Source: Bacteroidales bacterium (lineage in GTDB: Bacteria > Bacteroidota > Bacteroidia > Bacteroidales > UBA932). From it: 64,000 nucleotides of DNA. Of the stretch, positions 7,316 through 22,249 are shown one piece after another. The position numbers and the translations under genes are program-made. The notes below the pieces were generated by a model, which was given only the letters and a program-made list of their open reading frames with translations, was not told where the DNA came from and ran no database searches. The stretch spans positions 1 to 64,000 of the forward strand of contig JAFPVJ010000004.1 in the NCBI GenBank assembly GCA_017400135.1, in the 5' to 3' direction. Positions within the stretch are counted from its first letter, which is position 1, and each line of letters opens with the position of its first letter.

Positions 7316-8507
7316 AGCGTTTCAGTCTTTCCATAGCCTGGGCCGTGCGTCCGGGGTCGCCGAAGGAAGTGATGCGGAAATGGCCCTTCCCTTCGGCGCC
7401 GAAGCCGGATCCGGGTGTGACGACGATGCCCGTCGCGGTCAGGAGCCGGTCGAAAAACTCCCAGTCATCCATACCTTCGGGCGTCCGTGTCCAGACATAC
7501 GGCGCGTTTTCCCCGCCGGAAGCCGACAGGCCGGCGCTCCGCAGCCCTTCCCGGATGATGCCGGCCGTACGGAGATAGCCGTCCGTGATTTCCCGCGTCT
7601 GCTTCCGTCCGTCCGCGGTATAAATGGCCGCCGCTCCGCGCTGGGCGACGTAGGAGGCACCATTGAACTTGCAGCCCTGGCGGAATTCCCACAGGGGCCC
7701 CAGTCCCATTCTCTGCCCCGAGGAGGTGCAAACGGAGAGTGCCTTCGGAATGACGGTATAGCCGCAGCGTACGCCGGTGAATCCGGCGGTCTTTGAGAAA
7801 CTGCGGAACTCGATGGCGCATTCGTCCGCGCCCGCTATTTCGTAAATCGACCGGGGATAAGTCTCGTCCCGGATGAAGGTCTCGTAGGCGGAATCGAAGA
7901 GGATCAGGCTGTCGTGCTCCCGGGCGTAACGGACCCATTCCGAGAGGTGCTCGCGGGTGATGACGGCTCCGGTCGGGTTGTTGGGAAAACAGAGATAGAT
8001 GATGTCCAGCCACCCTTGGGGGATCTCTCCGGCATAATGGTTTTCCTCGGTGCAGGGGATGAAGCGGACCTGCCGGCTGTCGAGCAGGTTCGCGTCGACG
8101 TAAGCCGGATAGACGGGATCGGGTATGCCGACGATGTTTTCTCCGGCGAAGAGGTCCAGGATGTTGCCCAGGTCGCTCTTGGCGCCGTCGTTCACGAAGA
8201 TTTCATCGGCGTCGACCGCGATGCCCCGGGATCGGTAGTCGCCTTCTGCGATGGCCTCCCGCAGCCAGTCGTAGCCGTTTTCCGGCCCGTATCCGTGGAA
8301 AGATTCCGCTTGCGACAGATCGTCGACGGCCCGGTGCATGGCCTGGATGACGGCCGGCGCAAGCGGCTGGGTGACATCGCCGATGCCCAGGGGGATCACG
8401 TCGGCATCGGGGTGTGATGCCCGGAAAGCGGCTACCCTTCGGGCCACTTCCTGAAAAAGATAACGGTGCCGGACTTGCAGGAATCCGGAGTTGATGCGTG
8501 CAGGCAT
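7299..8507 (-). CDS. dapL: LL-diaminopimelate aminotransferase
   Basis: 402 residues. It is a fold-type I PLP enzyme converting tetrahydrodipicolinate directly to LL-diaminopimelate with glutamate as amino donor, bypassing the acylated intermediates. Seen are the N-terminal INSGFLQVRHRYLF, the GYGPENGYDWLREAI segment, PNNPTGAV and the Schiff-base Lys in FRSFSKTAGFTGVRCGY. Its upstream neighbour is dapF, the next pathway step, 13 bases away. The product feeds lysine and peptidoglycan. The dapL-dapF pair is typical of Bacteroidota. Confidence 0.95.
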   Translation of the reverse strand: MPARINSGFLQVRHRYLFQEVARRVAAFRASHPDADVIPLGIGDVTQPLAPAVIQAMHRAVDDLSQAESFHGYGPENGYDWLREAIAEGDYRSRGIAVDADEIFVNDGAKSDLGNILDLFAGENIVGIPDPVYPAYVDANLLDSRQVRFIPCTEENHYAGEIPQGWLDIIYLCFPNNPTGAVITREHLSEWVRYAREHDSLILFDSAYETFIRDETYPRSIYEIAGADECAIEFRSFSKTAGFTGVRCGYTVIPKALSVCTSSGQRMGLGPLWEFRQGCKFNGASYVAQRGAAAIYTADGRKQTREITDGYLRTAGIIREGLRSAGLSASGGENAPYVWTRTPEGMDDWEFFDRLLTATGIVVTPGSGFGAEGKGHFRITSFGDPGRTAQAMERLKRFVDGL

Positions 8508-8520
8508 AACGTTCAGTTGT

Positions 8521-9369
8521 TCAGTCGTTCAGTATCGTTCCTTCGAAGACGGTCTCGGCGGGCCCCTTCATCCAAACTTCCTTCGTTTCGGGGTCCCAGC
8601 GGACGAAAAGATTGCCGCCGTCCATGCGGACGGAGCAGCCTTCGGGCCGGGTGAGTCCGGCCATCGCCATGGCGACGGCAGAAGCACAGGCGCCCGTGCC
8701 GCAGGCCGCCGTGATGCCGCTGCCCCGCTCCCAGACCCGCATGCGGATGAGGGTGGGGGACAGGACCCGGACGAATTCGACATTGACCCGGTCGGGAAAC
8801 ATGGGGTCATGCTCCAGGACGGGCCCGATCTCCGGAAGGTTGAGGGCATCGGGATCCGGCACGGACAGGACCAGATGGGGGTTGCCCATGTCGATGGCGG
8901 TACCGGTCCAGGTATGGCCGAGGGCGCTGACCGGACGCTGTATCAGCGTGCCGCAGCCGCCGTCCGGCAGGCATACTTCCAGCGGAACGCCGGGGCCCAT
9001 CCCGACGGTGACGGCTCTGACGGCCCCGCCCTCATCCAGGTCCAGCTCCAGGGTCTTGATGCCGGAGAGCGTCTCCAGGGTCAGCGTGGTCTTGGGGGAG
9101 AGTCCCTTGTCGTGGATATAACGTCCGACGCAGCGAGCTCCGTTGCCGCACATCCGGCCTTCGGAACCGTCCGCGTTGAAGATACGCATGCTGAAATCGG
9201 CCACGTCCGACCCGCCGATCAGGATAAGGCCGTCGGAGCCGATACCCTTCCGCCGGTCACTCCAGCGGCGGGAAAACGCAGCGGGATCCGGGATGGGGTG
9301 CTGCAAGACATTGACATAAATATAGTCGTTGCCCAGCCCCTCCATCTTGGTGAAAGGGATTGTGCGCAT
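8521..9369 (-). CDS. dapF: Diaminopimelate epimerase
   Basis: 282 residues from the ATG at 9367-9369. The frame is open further upstream, but that part is antisense-like sequence lying inside the GS gene, so the later start is chosen; it leaves a 4-base gap after the GS stop. It is a PLP-independent epimerase of LL- to meso-diaminopimelate with two catalytic Cys: MCGNGARC and ACGTGACA. The N-terminus IPFTKMEGLGNDY matches the family. It sits between glnN and dapL, so transcription with both is expected. Confidence 0.95.
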   Translation of the reverse strand: MRTIPFTKMEGLGNDYIYVNVLQHPIPDPAAFSRRWSDRRKGIGSDGLILIGGSDVADFSMRIFNADGSEGRMCGNGARCVGRYIHDKGLSPKTTLTLETLSGIKTLELDLDEGGAVRAVTVGMGPGVPLEVCLPDGGCGTLIQRPVSALGHTWTGTAIDMGNPHLVLSVPDPDALNLPEIGPVLEHDPMFPDRVNVEFVRVLSPTLIRMRVWERGSGITAACGTGACASAVAMAMAGLTRPEGCSVRMDGGNLFVRWDPETKEVWMKGPAETVFEGTILND

Positions 9370-9373
9370 CGGT

Positions 9374-11560
9374 CTAGTTGATGAAGAGCAACTCACGGTA
9401 TTTCGGCAGGGGCCAGAGGTCGTCGTCGACGATCTCTTCCAGCTTGTCGAGAGGTTTGCGGATGGCGGCGAGGCTTTCCGCGATCTCGTGGTAAGCCCGG
9501 GCCTTCTCGTATTCGCTTTCCAGGACATTCGCTTTCTTCCGGGCTGCGACCATGGCCTCCACCCGCTCCCGGATGACAGACACGAGATCGGAGATCTTGT
9601 CGACCAGATCCAGCGAGACCGCCGCCTTTTCCAGATAGGTGTCGGGATAGACATCCTTCATCAGGGAAACGTTCTTGAGCAGGCGGTTCTGATAGGAAAG
9701 CGCAGCAGGGACGATGTGGTTGGCGGCCATGCGGCCCATCACGCGGGATTCGATCTGGATTTTCTTGGAATAGATCTCCCACTTGACCTCATTGCGGGCC
9801 TCCAGCTCTTTCTGCGTGTGGATGCCGAGGGAGGTGAACAGGCGGATGGATGCGGGGGTCGTGAAAGCCTTGATCATTTCAGGGACGCTGGTTTCCGTAT
9901 CCAGCCCGCGCCGCTTCGCTTCGGCCTGCCACTCGTCGGAGTACCCGTTCCCCTCGAAGCAGATGACATCGAGAATGCTCCGGATGATGGGCTTGAGGGT
10001 GTCCATGACGGCGACATTGAGTTCCTTGCCTGCAGCGAGTTCCCGGTCCAGATCCTGTTTGAAAAGGAGCAACTGTTCGGCCACGGCGGCGCTCAGCACG
10101 GTCATCGCGCCCGCGCAATTGGCGCTGGAGCCGACGGCGCGGAACTCGAAACGGTTGCCCGTGAAGGCGAAGGGGGAAGTACGGTTGCGGTCCGTGTTGT
10201 CCATGAAGATCTGAGGGATCTCGACGATGCCGACGGAAGTGCCTTTCTTGCCGGCAATCTCGATGGGCGTTCCGGACGGGCATTCCAGCAGCTTGTGCAG
10301 GGCGTCGGTCATGGCCCGGCCGAGGAAGGCGGATACGATGGCCGGCGGCGCTTCATTGGCGCCGAGACGGTGGGCGTTGGTCGCGGAAGCGATGGAAGCC
10401 TTCAGGAGGGCATTGTGACGCTGGACGGCCGCAAGAACGTTGACAAAGAAGGTGACAAACTGGAGGTTGCCTTTCGCATCCTTTCCCGGAGCGAGCAGCG
10501 AAACGCCGGTGTCCGTCCCCAGGGACCAGTTGTTGTGCTTGCCGGATCCGTTGATGCCGGCGAAAGGCTTTTCGTGCAGCAGGACGACGAATCCGTGCCG
10601 GCGGGCCACCTTGTACATCACCGTCATGATCATCTGGTTCTGGTCGTTGGCCAGGTTGACCTCGCCGAAAATGGGCGCGAACTCGAACTGGTTGGGCGCC
10701 ACCTCGTTGTGGCGGGTCTTCAGCGGGATGCCGAGTTTGTATCCCTCGATCTCCAGGTCGCGCATGAAGGCGGCGACACGGGAAGGGATGGCCGCGAAAT
10801 AATGGTCATCCAGCTGCTGGTTTTTGGAAGAAGCGTGTCCCATCAGGGTGCGCCCGGTGAGCATCAGGTCCGGCCGGGCGGCGTACAGATCCTCGTCGAT
10901 GAGGAAATACTCCTGCTCCCAGCCGAGATACGAATGCACTTTCCTGACCGCCGGGTCGAACAGGCGGCAGACGGGCAAGGCAGCGTCACTGACGGCCTTG
11001 AGGGCCTTGCGGAGCGGGGCCTTGTAGTCCAGGGATTCGCCCGTGTAGGCGATGAACACCGTCGGGATGCAGAGGGTGTCCTCCTGGATAAAAACGGGAG
11101 AGGTCGGATCCCAGGCCGTATAGCCGCGGGCTTCGAAGGTGGCGCGCAGGCCGCCGCTGGGGAAGGAGGAAGCGTCCGGTTCCTGCTGGATCAGGGATTT
11201 CCCGTCGAAGGCTTCGATCATGCCTCCCTTCCGGTCGTATTCCAGCAGGGAGTCGTGCTTTTCCGCCGTCAGATCGTTCAGGGGCTGGAACCAGTGGGTG
11301 ATGTGGGTCACCCCGTGCTCCAGGGCCCAGGTCTTCATCCCGTCGGCGACCTTGTCGGCCGTGTCCATATCCAGCGGTTTCCCGTTGTCAATGCAGTCGA
11401 TCAGGGCATCGTAGGTCCTGATGTCCAGGTATTTCCGCATCTTGTCGCGGTTGAAGGCAAGCTCTCCGAAATAGGAGGACGGCCGCTCGGCGGGGGCTTC
11501 GACTTCGACGGCCTTTTTCTTGAAGGCGTCTTGGACGACGTTGAATCTCAGTTTGCTCAT
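9374..11560 (-). CDS. glnN: Glutamine synthetase type III
   Basis: 728 residues, the size of the GSIII family (about 700-730) and far longer than GSI (about 470). It makes glutamine from glutamate, ammonia and ATP. Visible motifs include the N-terminal YFGELAFN, GWEQEYFLID, NEVAPNQFEFAP, NQMIMTVMYKVA and KPFAGINGSGKHNNWS. It is first in the run glnN-dapF-dapL-purF-purA, which groups ammonia assimilation with nitrogen-consuming pathways. The 74-base gap upstream is AT-rich, but I see only a poor -7 candidate. GSIII is the main form in Bacteroides. Confidence 0.96.
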   Translation of the reverse strand: MSKLRFNVVQDAFKKKAVEVEAPAERPSSYFGELAFNRDKMRKYLDIRTYDALIDCIDNGKPLDMDTADKVADGMKTWALEHGVTHITHWFQPLNDLTAEKHDSLLEYDRKGGMIEAFDGKSLIQQEPDASSFPSGGLRATFEARGYTAWDPTSPVFIQEDTLCIPTVFIAYTGESLDYKAPLRKALKAVSDAALPVCRLFDPAVRKVHSYLGWEQEYFLIDEDLYAARPDLMLTGRTLMGHASSKNQQLDDHYFAAIPSRVAAFMRDLEIEGYKLGIPLKTRHNEVAPNQFEFAPIFGEVNLANDQNQMIMTVMYKVARRHGFVVLLHEKPFAGINGSGKHNNWSLGTDTGVSLLAPGKDAKGNLQFVTFFVNVLAAVQRHNALLKASIASATNAHRLGANEAPPAIVSAFLGRAMTDALHKLLECPSGTPIEIAGKKGTSVGIVEIPQIFMDNTDRNRTSPFAFTGNRFEFRAVGSSANCAGAMTVLSAAVAEQLLLFKQDLDRELAAGKELNVAVMDTLKPIIRSILDVICFEGNGYSDEWQAEAKRRGLDTETSVPEMIKAFTTPASIRLFTSLGIHTQKELEARNEVKWEIYSKKIQIESRVMGRMAANHIVPAALSYQNRLLKNVSLMKDVYPDTYLEKAAVSLDLVDKISDLVSVIRERVEAMVAARKKANVLESEYEKARAYHEIAESLAAIRKPLDKLEEIVDDDLWPLPKYRELLFIN

Positions 11561-11634
11561 AATGACGATGCTTCTTTTAGGATACTAACAACTTTGTAAG
11601 ATAAGAAAAAATTCACAATAACCGATAAAATGAA

Positions 11635-17663
<6,029 letters not shown>

Positions 17664-17671
17664 ATAAAACA

Positions 17672-17699
17672 AAAATCCGGTCCTTGGGGTAGGACCGGG
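17672..17699 (-). terminator. Hairpin with T-run immediately before carAB
   Basis: On the minus strand CCGGTCCT pairs with AGGACCGG around a short loop and is followed by ATTTTTG, ending 8 bases before the carAB ATG. It is about 45 bases after the DUF4783-like gene and could be its terminator. It also lies between a promoter-like element (17703-17733) and the carAB start, so it could attenuate or cap the carAB message. Confidence 0.65.
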
Positions 17700-17702
17700 T
17701 TA

Positions 17703-17733
17703 CAAATATAAAAACAGGATTTATTTTGCGCAA
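17703..17733 (-). promoter_or_regulatory. Probable carAB promoter
   Basis: On the minus strand TATATTTG (17703-17710) is an exact TAnnTTTG match, with TTGC (17730-17733) 19 bases upstream as the -33 element. Transcription would start at the base of the leader hairpin. Confidence 0.6.
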
Positions 17734-17740
17734 GATTTTT

Positions 17741-18151
17741 TTAAGGCATCGGCTCGATTTTGATGTGCTGGATCTTGTAGCCGGGGCCGTCGATGTTGAC
17801 GAAAAGGGTGACCAGAAAGGTCTCGCCGCCCGTCTTGAGCGAGCCGATAGCGTATTTCTTATTGCCTTTGCCGGCGGTGTGGGAAATGGTGAAAGAGCGG
17901 GGTACGTTGTTGTCGAAGAAGCTCTTCACGATCTGGCGCGCCTGGTTCTTGCTGCAGTTGTTGGACTCGGAACCGATGCTGACGTCGAGGTTGTCCGCGA
18001 ACCAGGCCGACAGGCTTTCCCCGTCGCCCAGAGATATATATTTGGAAATCGGTACGAATACGTCGTATTCTCCGCTTTGCGCCCGCGATACGCCGGACAG
18101 GGCCAGCAGCAACCCGACGGCGAGGACAAGTATTTTAGTTGTTCTTTCCAT
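17741..18151 (-). CDS. Exported DUF4783-like protein
   Basis: 136 residues from the ATG at 18151; an earlier in-frame start at 18181 would put extra residues before the signal peptide. A clear signal peptide (MERTTKILVLAVGLLLALSG, cleavage near SRAQ) has no lipobox Cys, so the product is probably periplasmic. The mature part, with NCSKNQARQIVKSFFDNN and a C-terminal beta-rich segment ending KIEPMP, resembles the DUF4783 family of Bacteroidota, thought to have an NTF2/cystatin-like fold. Function unknown. It is divergent from rlmH and upstream of carAB. Confidence 0.75.
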   Translation of the reverse strand: MERTTKILVLAVGLLLALSGVSRAQSGEYDVFVPISKYISLGDGESLSAWFADNLDVSIGSESNNCSKNQARQIVKSFFDNNVPRSFTISHTAGKGNKKYAIGSLKTGGETFLVTLFVNIDGPGYKIQHIKIEPMP

Positions 18152-18168
18152 ACTGCGTAAGGAATTGA

Positions 18169-18199
18169 TTGCAAATATCAAGCCACCTGCTTATCTTTG
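18169..18199 (+). promoter_or_regulatory. rlmH promoter
   Basis: TTGC (18169-18172), a 19-base spacer and TATCTTTG (18192-18199) fit the Bacteroidota consensus. The ATG follows 10 bases later, so the leader is very short. Confidence 0.65.
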
Positions 18200-18208
18200 C
18201 TAGGAAGT

Positions 18209-18682
18209 ATGAAGATAAGTTTGATCACCGTCGGAAAAACCGATGTGAAATGGGTGCGGGAAGGTCTGGACCTTTATGTGTCCCGTCTTTCCCACTATGT
18301 CCCATTCACCTTGGATGAGATCCCCGAGCTGAAGAACGTCTCTTCCCTGACCCAGGACCAGATCAAGGAGAAGGAAGGGGAACTCGTCCTGAAGCGGATC
18401 AAGGATGCCGACGAAGTAATCCTGCTGGACGAGCGGGGAAAGGAGCTGCGTTCCGTGGAGCTGGCGGCCTTCCTGGAGGACAAGCTGGCCCGTGGCGGCC
18501 GGGACCTCGTCTTCGTCATCGGGGGTGCCTACGGCTTCTCCGGCAGGATGTATGACCGGGCCGATGCGAAACTGTCCCTGTCCCGCATGACTTTTTCGCA
18601 CCAGATGGTTAGAACGATTTTTGCAGAGCAGTTATACCGCGCATTTACGATTATCAAGGGAGAACCCTATCATCACGAATGA
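18209..18682 (+). CDS. rlmH: 23S rRNA (pseudouridine1915-N3)-methyltransferase
   Basis: 157 residues. It is a SPOUT-class methyltransferase that methylates pseudouridine 1915 in helix 69 of 23S rRNA using SAM. The N-terminus MKISLITVGKTD, the segment VILLDERGKELRS, the SAM-binding knot FVIGGAYGFS and the C-terminal HQMVRTIFAEQLYRAFTI with EPYHHE are diagnostic. The ATG at 18209 is preferred over an upstream TTG because it sits right after the promoter. Its stop overlaps the next start in ATGA, so it is translationally coupled to the histidine kinase gene. Confidence 0.96.
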   Translation: MKISLITVGKTDVKWVREGLDLYVSRLSHYVPFTLDEIPELKNVSSLTQDQIKEKEGELVLKRIKDADEVILLDERGKELRSVELAAFLEDKLARGGRDLVFVIGGAYGFSGRMYDRADAKLSLSRMTFSHQMVRTIFAEQLYRAFTIIKGEPYHHE

Positions 18683-21600
18683 GTTCCATTCTGAAAAAGA
18701 TACGTTTCAAGGACTGGGTGGCGCTGGCATTGCTTTTTGTCAGCCTGGTTTTCCTGGTTCTCTCGCTGCCGTTTGACTCCGGCAGCGTGGATACGGGAGG
18801 CGAAGCCCGTAAAGTGGGCCGCCAGCTGTCCCGGAGGATGATCAGGCTGGAGGCCTACATGCAGGAGACGTTGCACGAGAAGGATGAGAGCTGGCTGGAG
18901 CTGACTCCTCTGCCCGAGGATATGGTCATCTATAAATATGTCGATGACACGCTCCGGGCCTGGGGCAACCAGTTCTCCCTCAAGAACGACGACATCTCGC
19001 ACCGGATGGTGTATCCGATGTTCTCCAATCCCAAGGCGCAGTTCGAGTCCCCGCTGACGGCCGTGACCGCGGAGCCGTCCCTGATCTGCATGGGCCCGAA
19101 ATGGTACCTGGTCAGGAATCTGGTCCAGGACGAGGTGGAAATCATCGGCGGGCTCGAGGTCGTCGACGAGTATGACGCCAGCCTGCCCAACAAGGTGAAC
19201 CGCCGCCTGCGTCTGCCGGCCAAATACAATGTCCGTCCCCTGTCCCACAGCGGCGGGTCCACGGTCGAACTGGACGGCCGTCCCGTATTCAAGGTGGTGT
19301 CGGAATCCCTGCAGCGGGACCCGCAGCGCCATTCCGCCTTCGTGTGGCTTTCCTTCGCCTTTTTCGCGGCGGCGGCCCTGCTGTTCCTCCACAACAGGAA
19401 AACACTCCGGCGCTATGCGGTCGTGTTGCCCGCTTTGATGGCGGTGACGGCGGCCCTGTATTTCTGGGGGCGGGGCGCCAACATTCTCAGCAGTCTCTTT
19501 TCTCCGGCGGTCTATGCGGACGGCAACGTCCTCTATTCGCTGGGCGCCGTGTTCATCCTCAACATCGGCCTCATCCTGCTGGTCCTTTGTACCTATTTCG
19601 TCCGTCTGGACCTGTACGGCAGGGTGAAGGGAAGCATCCGGCTGGACCTGCTGTCCGTCCTGGGCGTCCTGCTGATTCTGGGAATCTGGGTGTATTCCAT
19701 TTTCGTGGTCCGCAGCATCGCGCTCAATTCGAGCATCTCCCTGGAACTGTACAAATTGAATGAACTGTCACCCTGGTCGGGACTGGTGTATCTGTTCTTC
19801 ATAGCGCTGCTGATGGTGATCTCGCTCCTGCTGCAGATGCTTCGCCCGGCGTTCCGGAAGTGGCTCGGCATCCGCTATGATGCCTTTTCCGCTTCCTCGC
19901 GCGTCATCCTGGCCCTCCTGTTCTCCATCACGCTGGTCCTTGTGACGGCCCTGGCCGGATTCCGGAAGGAAGAGAGCCGCCAGGCCGTGTGGGCAAACCG
20001 CCTGTCCATCGACCGCGACATCGTGGCGGAGTTGAACCTGCGCTCGCTGGAACGGCCCATCGACCGGGACGGCGTCATCGCCGCCATCGCGGGCATGCCC
20101 AACAGCGCCGGCATCATCCTGAACCGCATCACGGACAACTACATGTCCCGCTTCACGCAGGATTATGACATCTCCGTCTACCTCCTGAACGAGTCTGAAG
20201 CGACGCAGGAAGGAGCCGACTTCCTACGCCGCAAGATGGAAGGGGGCGAGCCGGTGGCGAAAGGGTCCCGTTTCCTCTATTCCTATCCCGTCGGCGTCCA
20301 TGCCGTCTACACCGGCGTGTTCCGTTATTACAACGCATATACGGGCGTGACGGACATGCTGATAGAGCTGGAGCCGAAGGCCAACAAGCAGGACAAGGGT
20401 TATTCCACCTTGCTCGGCGTTTCTGCGCCGGGACGGGTGCTCATTCCCTCGAGCTACGACTATGCCAAATACAACGGGCGGGAACTGGTCGCCCTGCGGG
20501 GCAACTATGCCTACCCGACGGTATTGAACGACAAGCAGGAACACATCATCTATCAGACGGATCAGTCCCGTTTTGTCGAGGACGGCTACCTCCATTTCGT
20601 CAACCGGATTTCCGACGAGGATGTCATCGTGATTTCCCGGCCGAAGGTCAAGGCGAGCCGCTTTGTGACCGGCGGCGTATTCCTGGCCCTGATGGCGTTC
20701 TTTGCGCTGACCCTGTTGCTGCTTACGCGCCGGCACCGTTCGGCGACCGTTTTCGAGAAGAACTATTTCCGTTCCCGCGTTTCCAGCGTGCTGGTCCTGT
20801 CCCTGGTGCTCACCCTGGTCGTCCTGGCCGCCGTGAGTGTGTATTTCGTCTATGACCGTAGCGCCGAGAACCTCTCTTCGATGATGTCGGACAAGGTCAA
20901 TTCCATCCAGGCGCTGCTGGAGGCGGCCTGCCGGGATGCGAAGTCGGTCGACGACTTGGGGAGCAAGGAGTTCAAGGATGCTTTCGAGTCCGCGAGCAAC
21001 ACCCTGAAATCCGACATTACCTTATACGGTACGGACGGCAAGGTGTTCGATTCCACGACGCCGGAGATTTTCGACCGCCTGCTGCTGGGCTGCCGCGTAA
21101 ACCAGGTCGCCTTCCATGCGATCACACACGAGAACAAGCGTTACTTCATCCAGCGCGAGAAGATCAGCGGCAAGCCCTACAGCGCCCTTTATGCCCCGAT
21201 CCGGAATGCGGAAGGAAAGATCCTTGCCCTGATGAGTTCCCCTTACACGGGGGAGAACTATGACCTGATGATGGATGCCGTGATGCATTTCGTCACGATC
21301 CTCACCGTATTCCTCATCCTGCTGATCATCGCTCGTTTCATGATCCGCGCGATCGTGGGCAAGATGTTCAAGCCGCTGGAACTGATGGGCAAGAAGATGA
21401 GCGCCGCGGATGTCGAGAGCCTGGAGCATATCCGTTACGACAACGACGACGAGATCACTTCGCTGGTGCGCTCGTACAACCGCATGGTCGACGACCTGAC
21501 CCGGAGTACCCGGGAGCTGGCACAGGCAGAACGCGACAAGGCCTGGAGTGCGATGGCCCGTCAGGTCGCCCACGAAATCAAGAACCCGCTGACGCCGATG

Positions 21601-22245
21601 AAGCTCCAGATCCAGCGCCTGATCCGGCTCAAGGAGCGGAATGCGCCGGGCTGGGAGGACCGTTTCGATGAAATGTCTGCGATCGTCCTGGACCATATCG
21701 ACATCCTGACGGAGACGGCCAACGAATTCTCCACCTTCGCCAAACTGTACAGCGAGGAACCCACGCGCATCGACCTGGACCGCCTGATTCGGGAGGAACT
21801 GTCGATGTTCGACAACAAGGAGGGGATCAGCTTCGAGTACCTGGGCCTCGAGGGCGTGACGGTGATGGGACCGAAACCGCAGCTGACGCGGGTGATCGTC
21901 AACCTGGTCGCCAATGCGGTGCAGGCCGTGGAGGGCCGTCAACAGGATGAATTGGAACACGGGGAAGAGCCGGCGCCGGGCCGTGTTCTGGTCCAGCTGC
22001 GCCAGTCGTCGGAGGACGGATTCTATGACATCGTCGTGGAGGATAACGGACGCGGCGTGTCGGAGGAGAACCGTCCCAAGCTGTTTACCCCCAACTTTAC
22101 GACCAAGACCGGTGGCACGGGCCTGGGTCTGGCGATCAGCCGCAGCATCCTGGAGAAATGCGGTGCCACGATCGAGTATTCCACTTCTTTCGCCTTGGGC
22201 GGGGCCTGTTTCACCGTCCGTTACCCGAAACAATTAAAAGGATAA
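18679..22245 (+). CDS. Large NtrY-like membrane sensor histidine kinase
   Basis: 1188 residues. In order: a membrane helix at about 13-33, an extracytoplasmic region to about 220, six predicted helices between about 222 and 432, an extracytoplasmic region about 435-655, helices near 660-680 and 700-722, a sensor region about 725-865, a helix at about 868-890, a HAMP-like linker, HisKA with phospho-acceptor His965 in AHEIKNPLTPMKL, and a C-terminal HATPase_c with the N box (NLVANAVQAV), VEDNGRGVS and GGTGLGLAIS. It autophosphorylates and should pass phosphate to a response regulator, but none is encoded nearby. The signal is unknown. The start overlaps the rlmH stop. The kinase core is certain; the multi-segment sensor is much larger than in classical NtrY. 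Confidence 0.93.
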   Translation: MSSILKKIRFKDWVALALLFVSLVFLVLSLPFDSGSVDTGGEARKVGRQLSRRMIRLEAYMQETLHEKDESWLELTPLPEDMVIYKYVDDTLRAWGNQFSLKNDDISHRMVYPMFSNPKAQFESPLTAVTAEPSLICMGPKWYLVRNLVQDEVEIIGGLEVVDEYDASLPNKVNRRLRLPAKYNVRPLSHSGGSTVELDGRPVFKVVSESLQRDPQRHSAFVWLSFAFFAAAALLFLHNRKTLRRYAVVLPALMAVTAALYFWGRGANILSSLFSPAVYADGNVLYSLGAVFILNIGLILLVLCTYFVRLDLYGRVKGSIRLDLLSVLGVLLILGIWVYSIFVVRSIALNSSISLELYKLNELSPWSGLVYLFFIALLMVISLLLQMLRPAFRKWLGIRYDAFSASSRVILALLFSITLVLVTALAGFRKEESRQAVWANRLSIDRDIVAELNLRSLERPIDRDGVIAAIAGMPNSAGIILNRITDNYMSRFTQDYDISVYLLNESEATQEGADFLRRKMEGGEPVAKGSRFLYSYPVGVHAVYTGVFRYYNAYTGVTDMLIELEPKANKQDKGYSTLLGVSAPGRVLIPSSYDYAKYNGRELVALRGNYAYPTVLNDKQEHIIYQTDQSRFVEDGYLHFVNRISDEDVIVISRPKVKASRFVTGGVFLALMAFFALTLLLLTRRHRSATVFEKNYFRSRVSSVLVLSLVLTLVVLAAVSVYFVYDRSAENLSSMMSDKVNSIQALLEAACRDAKSVDDLGSKEFKDAFESASNTLKSDITLYGTDGKVFDSTTPEIFDRLLLGCRVNQVAFHAITHENKRYFIQREKISGKPYSALYAPIRNAEGKILALMSSPYTGENYDLMMDAVMHFVTILTVFLILLIIARFMIRAIVGKMFKPLELMGKKMSAADVESLEHIRYDNDDEITSLVRSYNRMVDDLTRSTRELAQAERDKAWSAMARQVAHEIKNPLTPMKLQIQRLIRLKERNAPGWEDRFDEMSAIVLDHIDILTETANEFSTFAKLYSEEPTRIDLDRLIREELSMFDNKEGISFEYLGLEGVTVMGPKPQLTRVIVNLVANAVQAVEGRQQDELEHGEEPAPGRVLVQLRQSSEDGFYDIVVEDNGRGVSEENRPKLFTPNFTTKTGGTGLGLAISRSILEKCGATIEYSTSFALGGACFTVRYPKQLKG

Positions 22246-22249
22246 GTAT

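Noticed and set aside
8521-9654. DapF with an N-terminal extension to 9654
   Set aside because: The first about 95 residues are an Arg/Ser-rich shadow inside the GS gene; the family start MRTIPFTKMEGLGNDY is at 9369.
9370-11599. Plus-strand 750-residue frame opposite the glutamine synthetase
   Set aside because: Antisense shadow of a gene with strong family motifs; no promoter and atypical composition.
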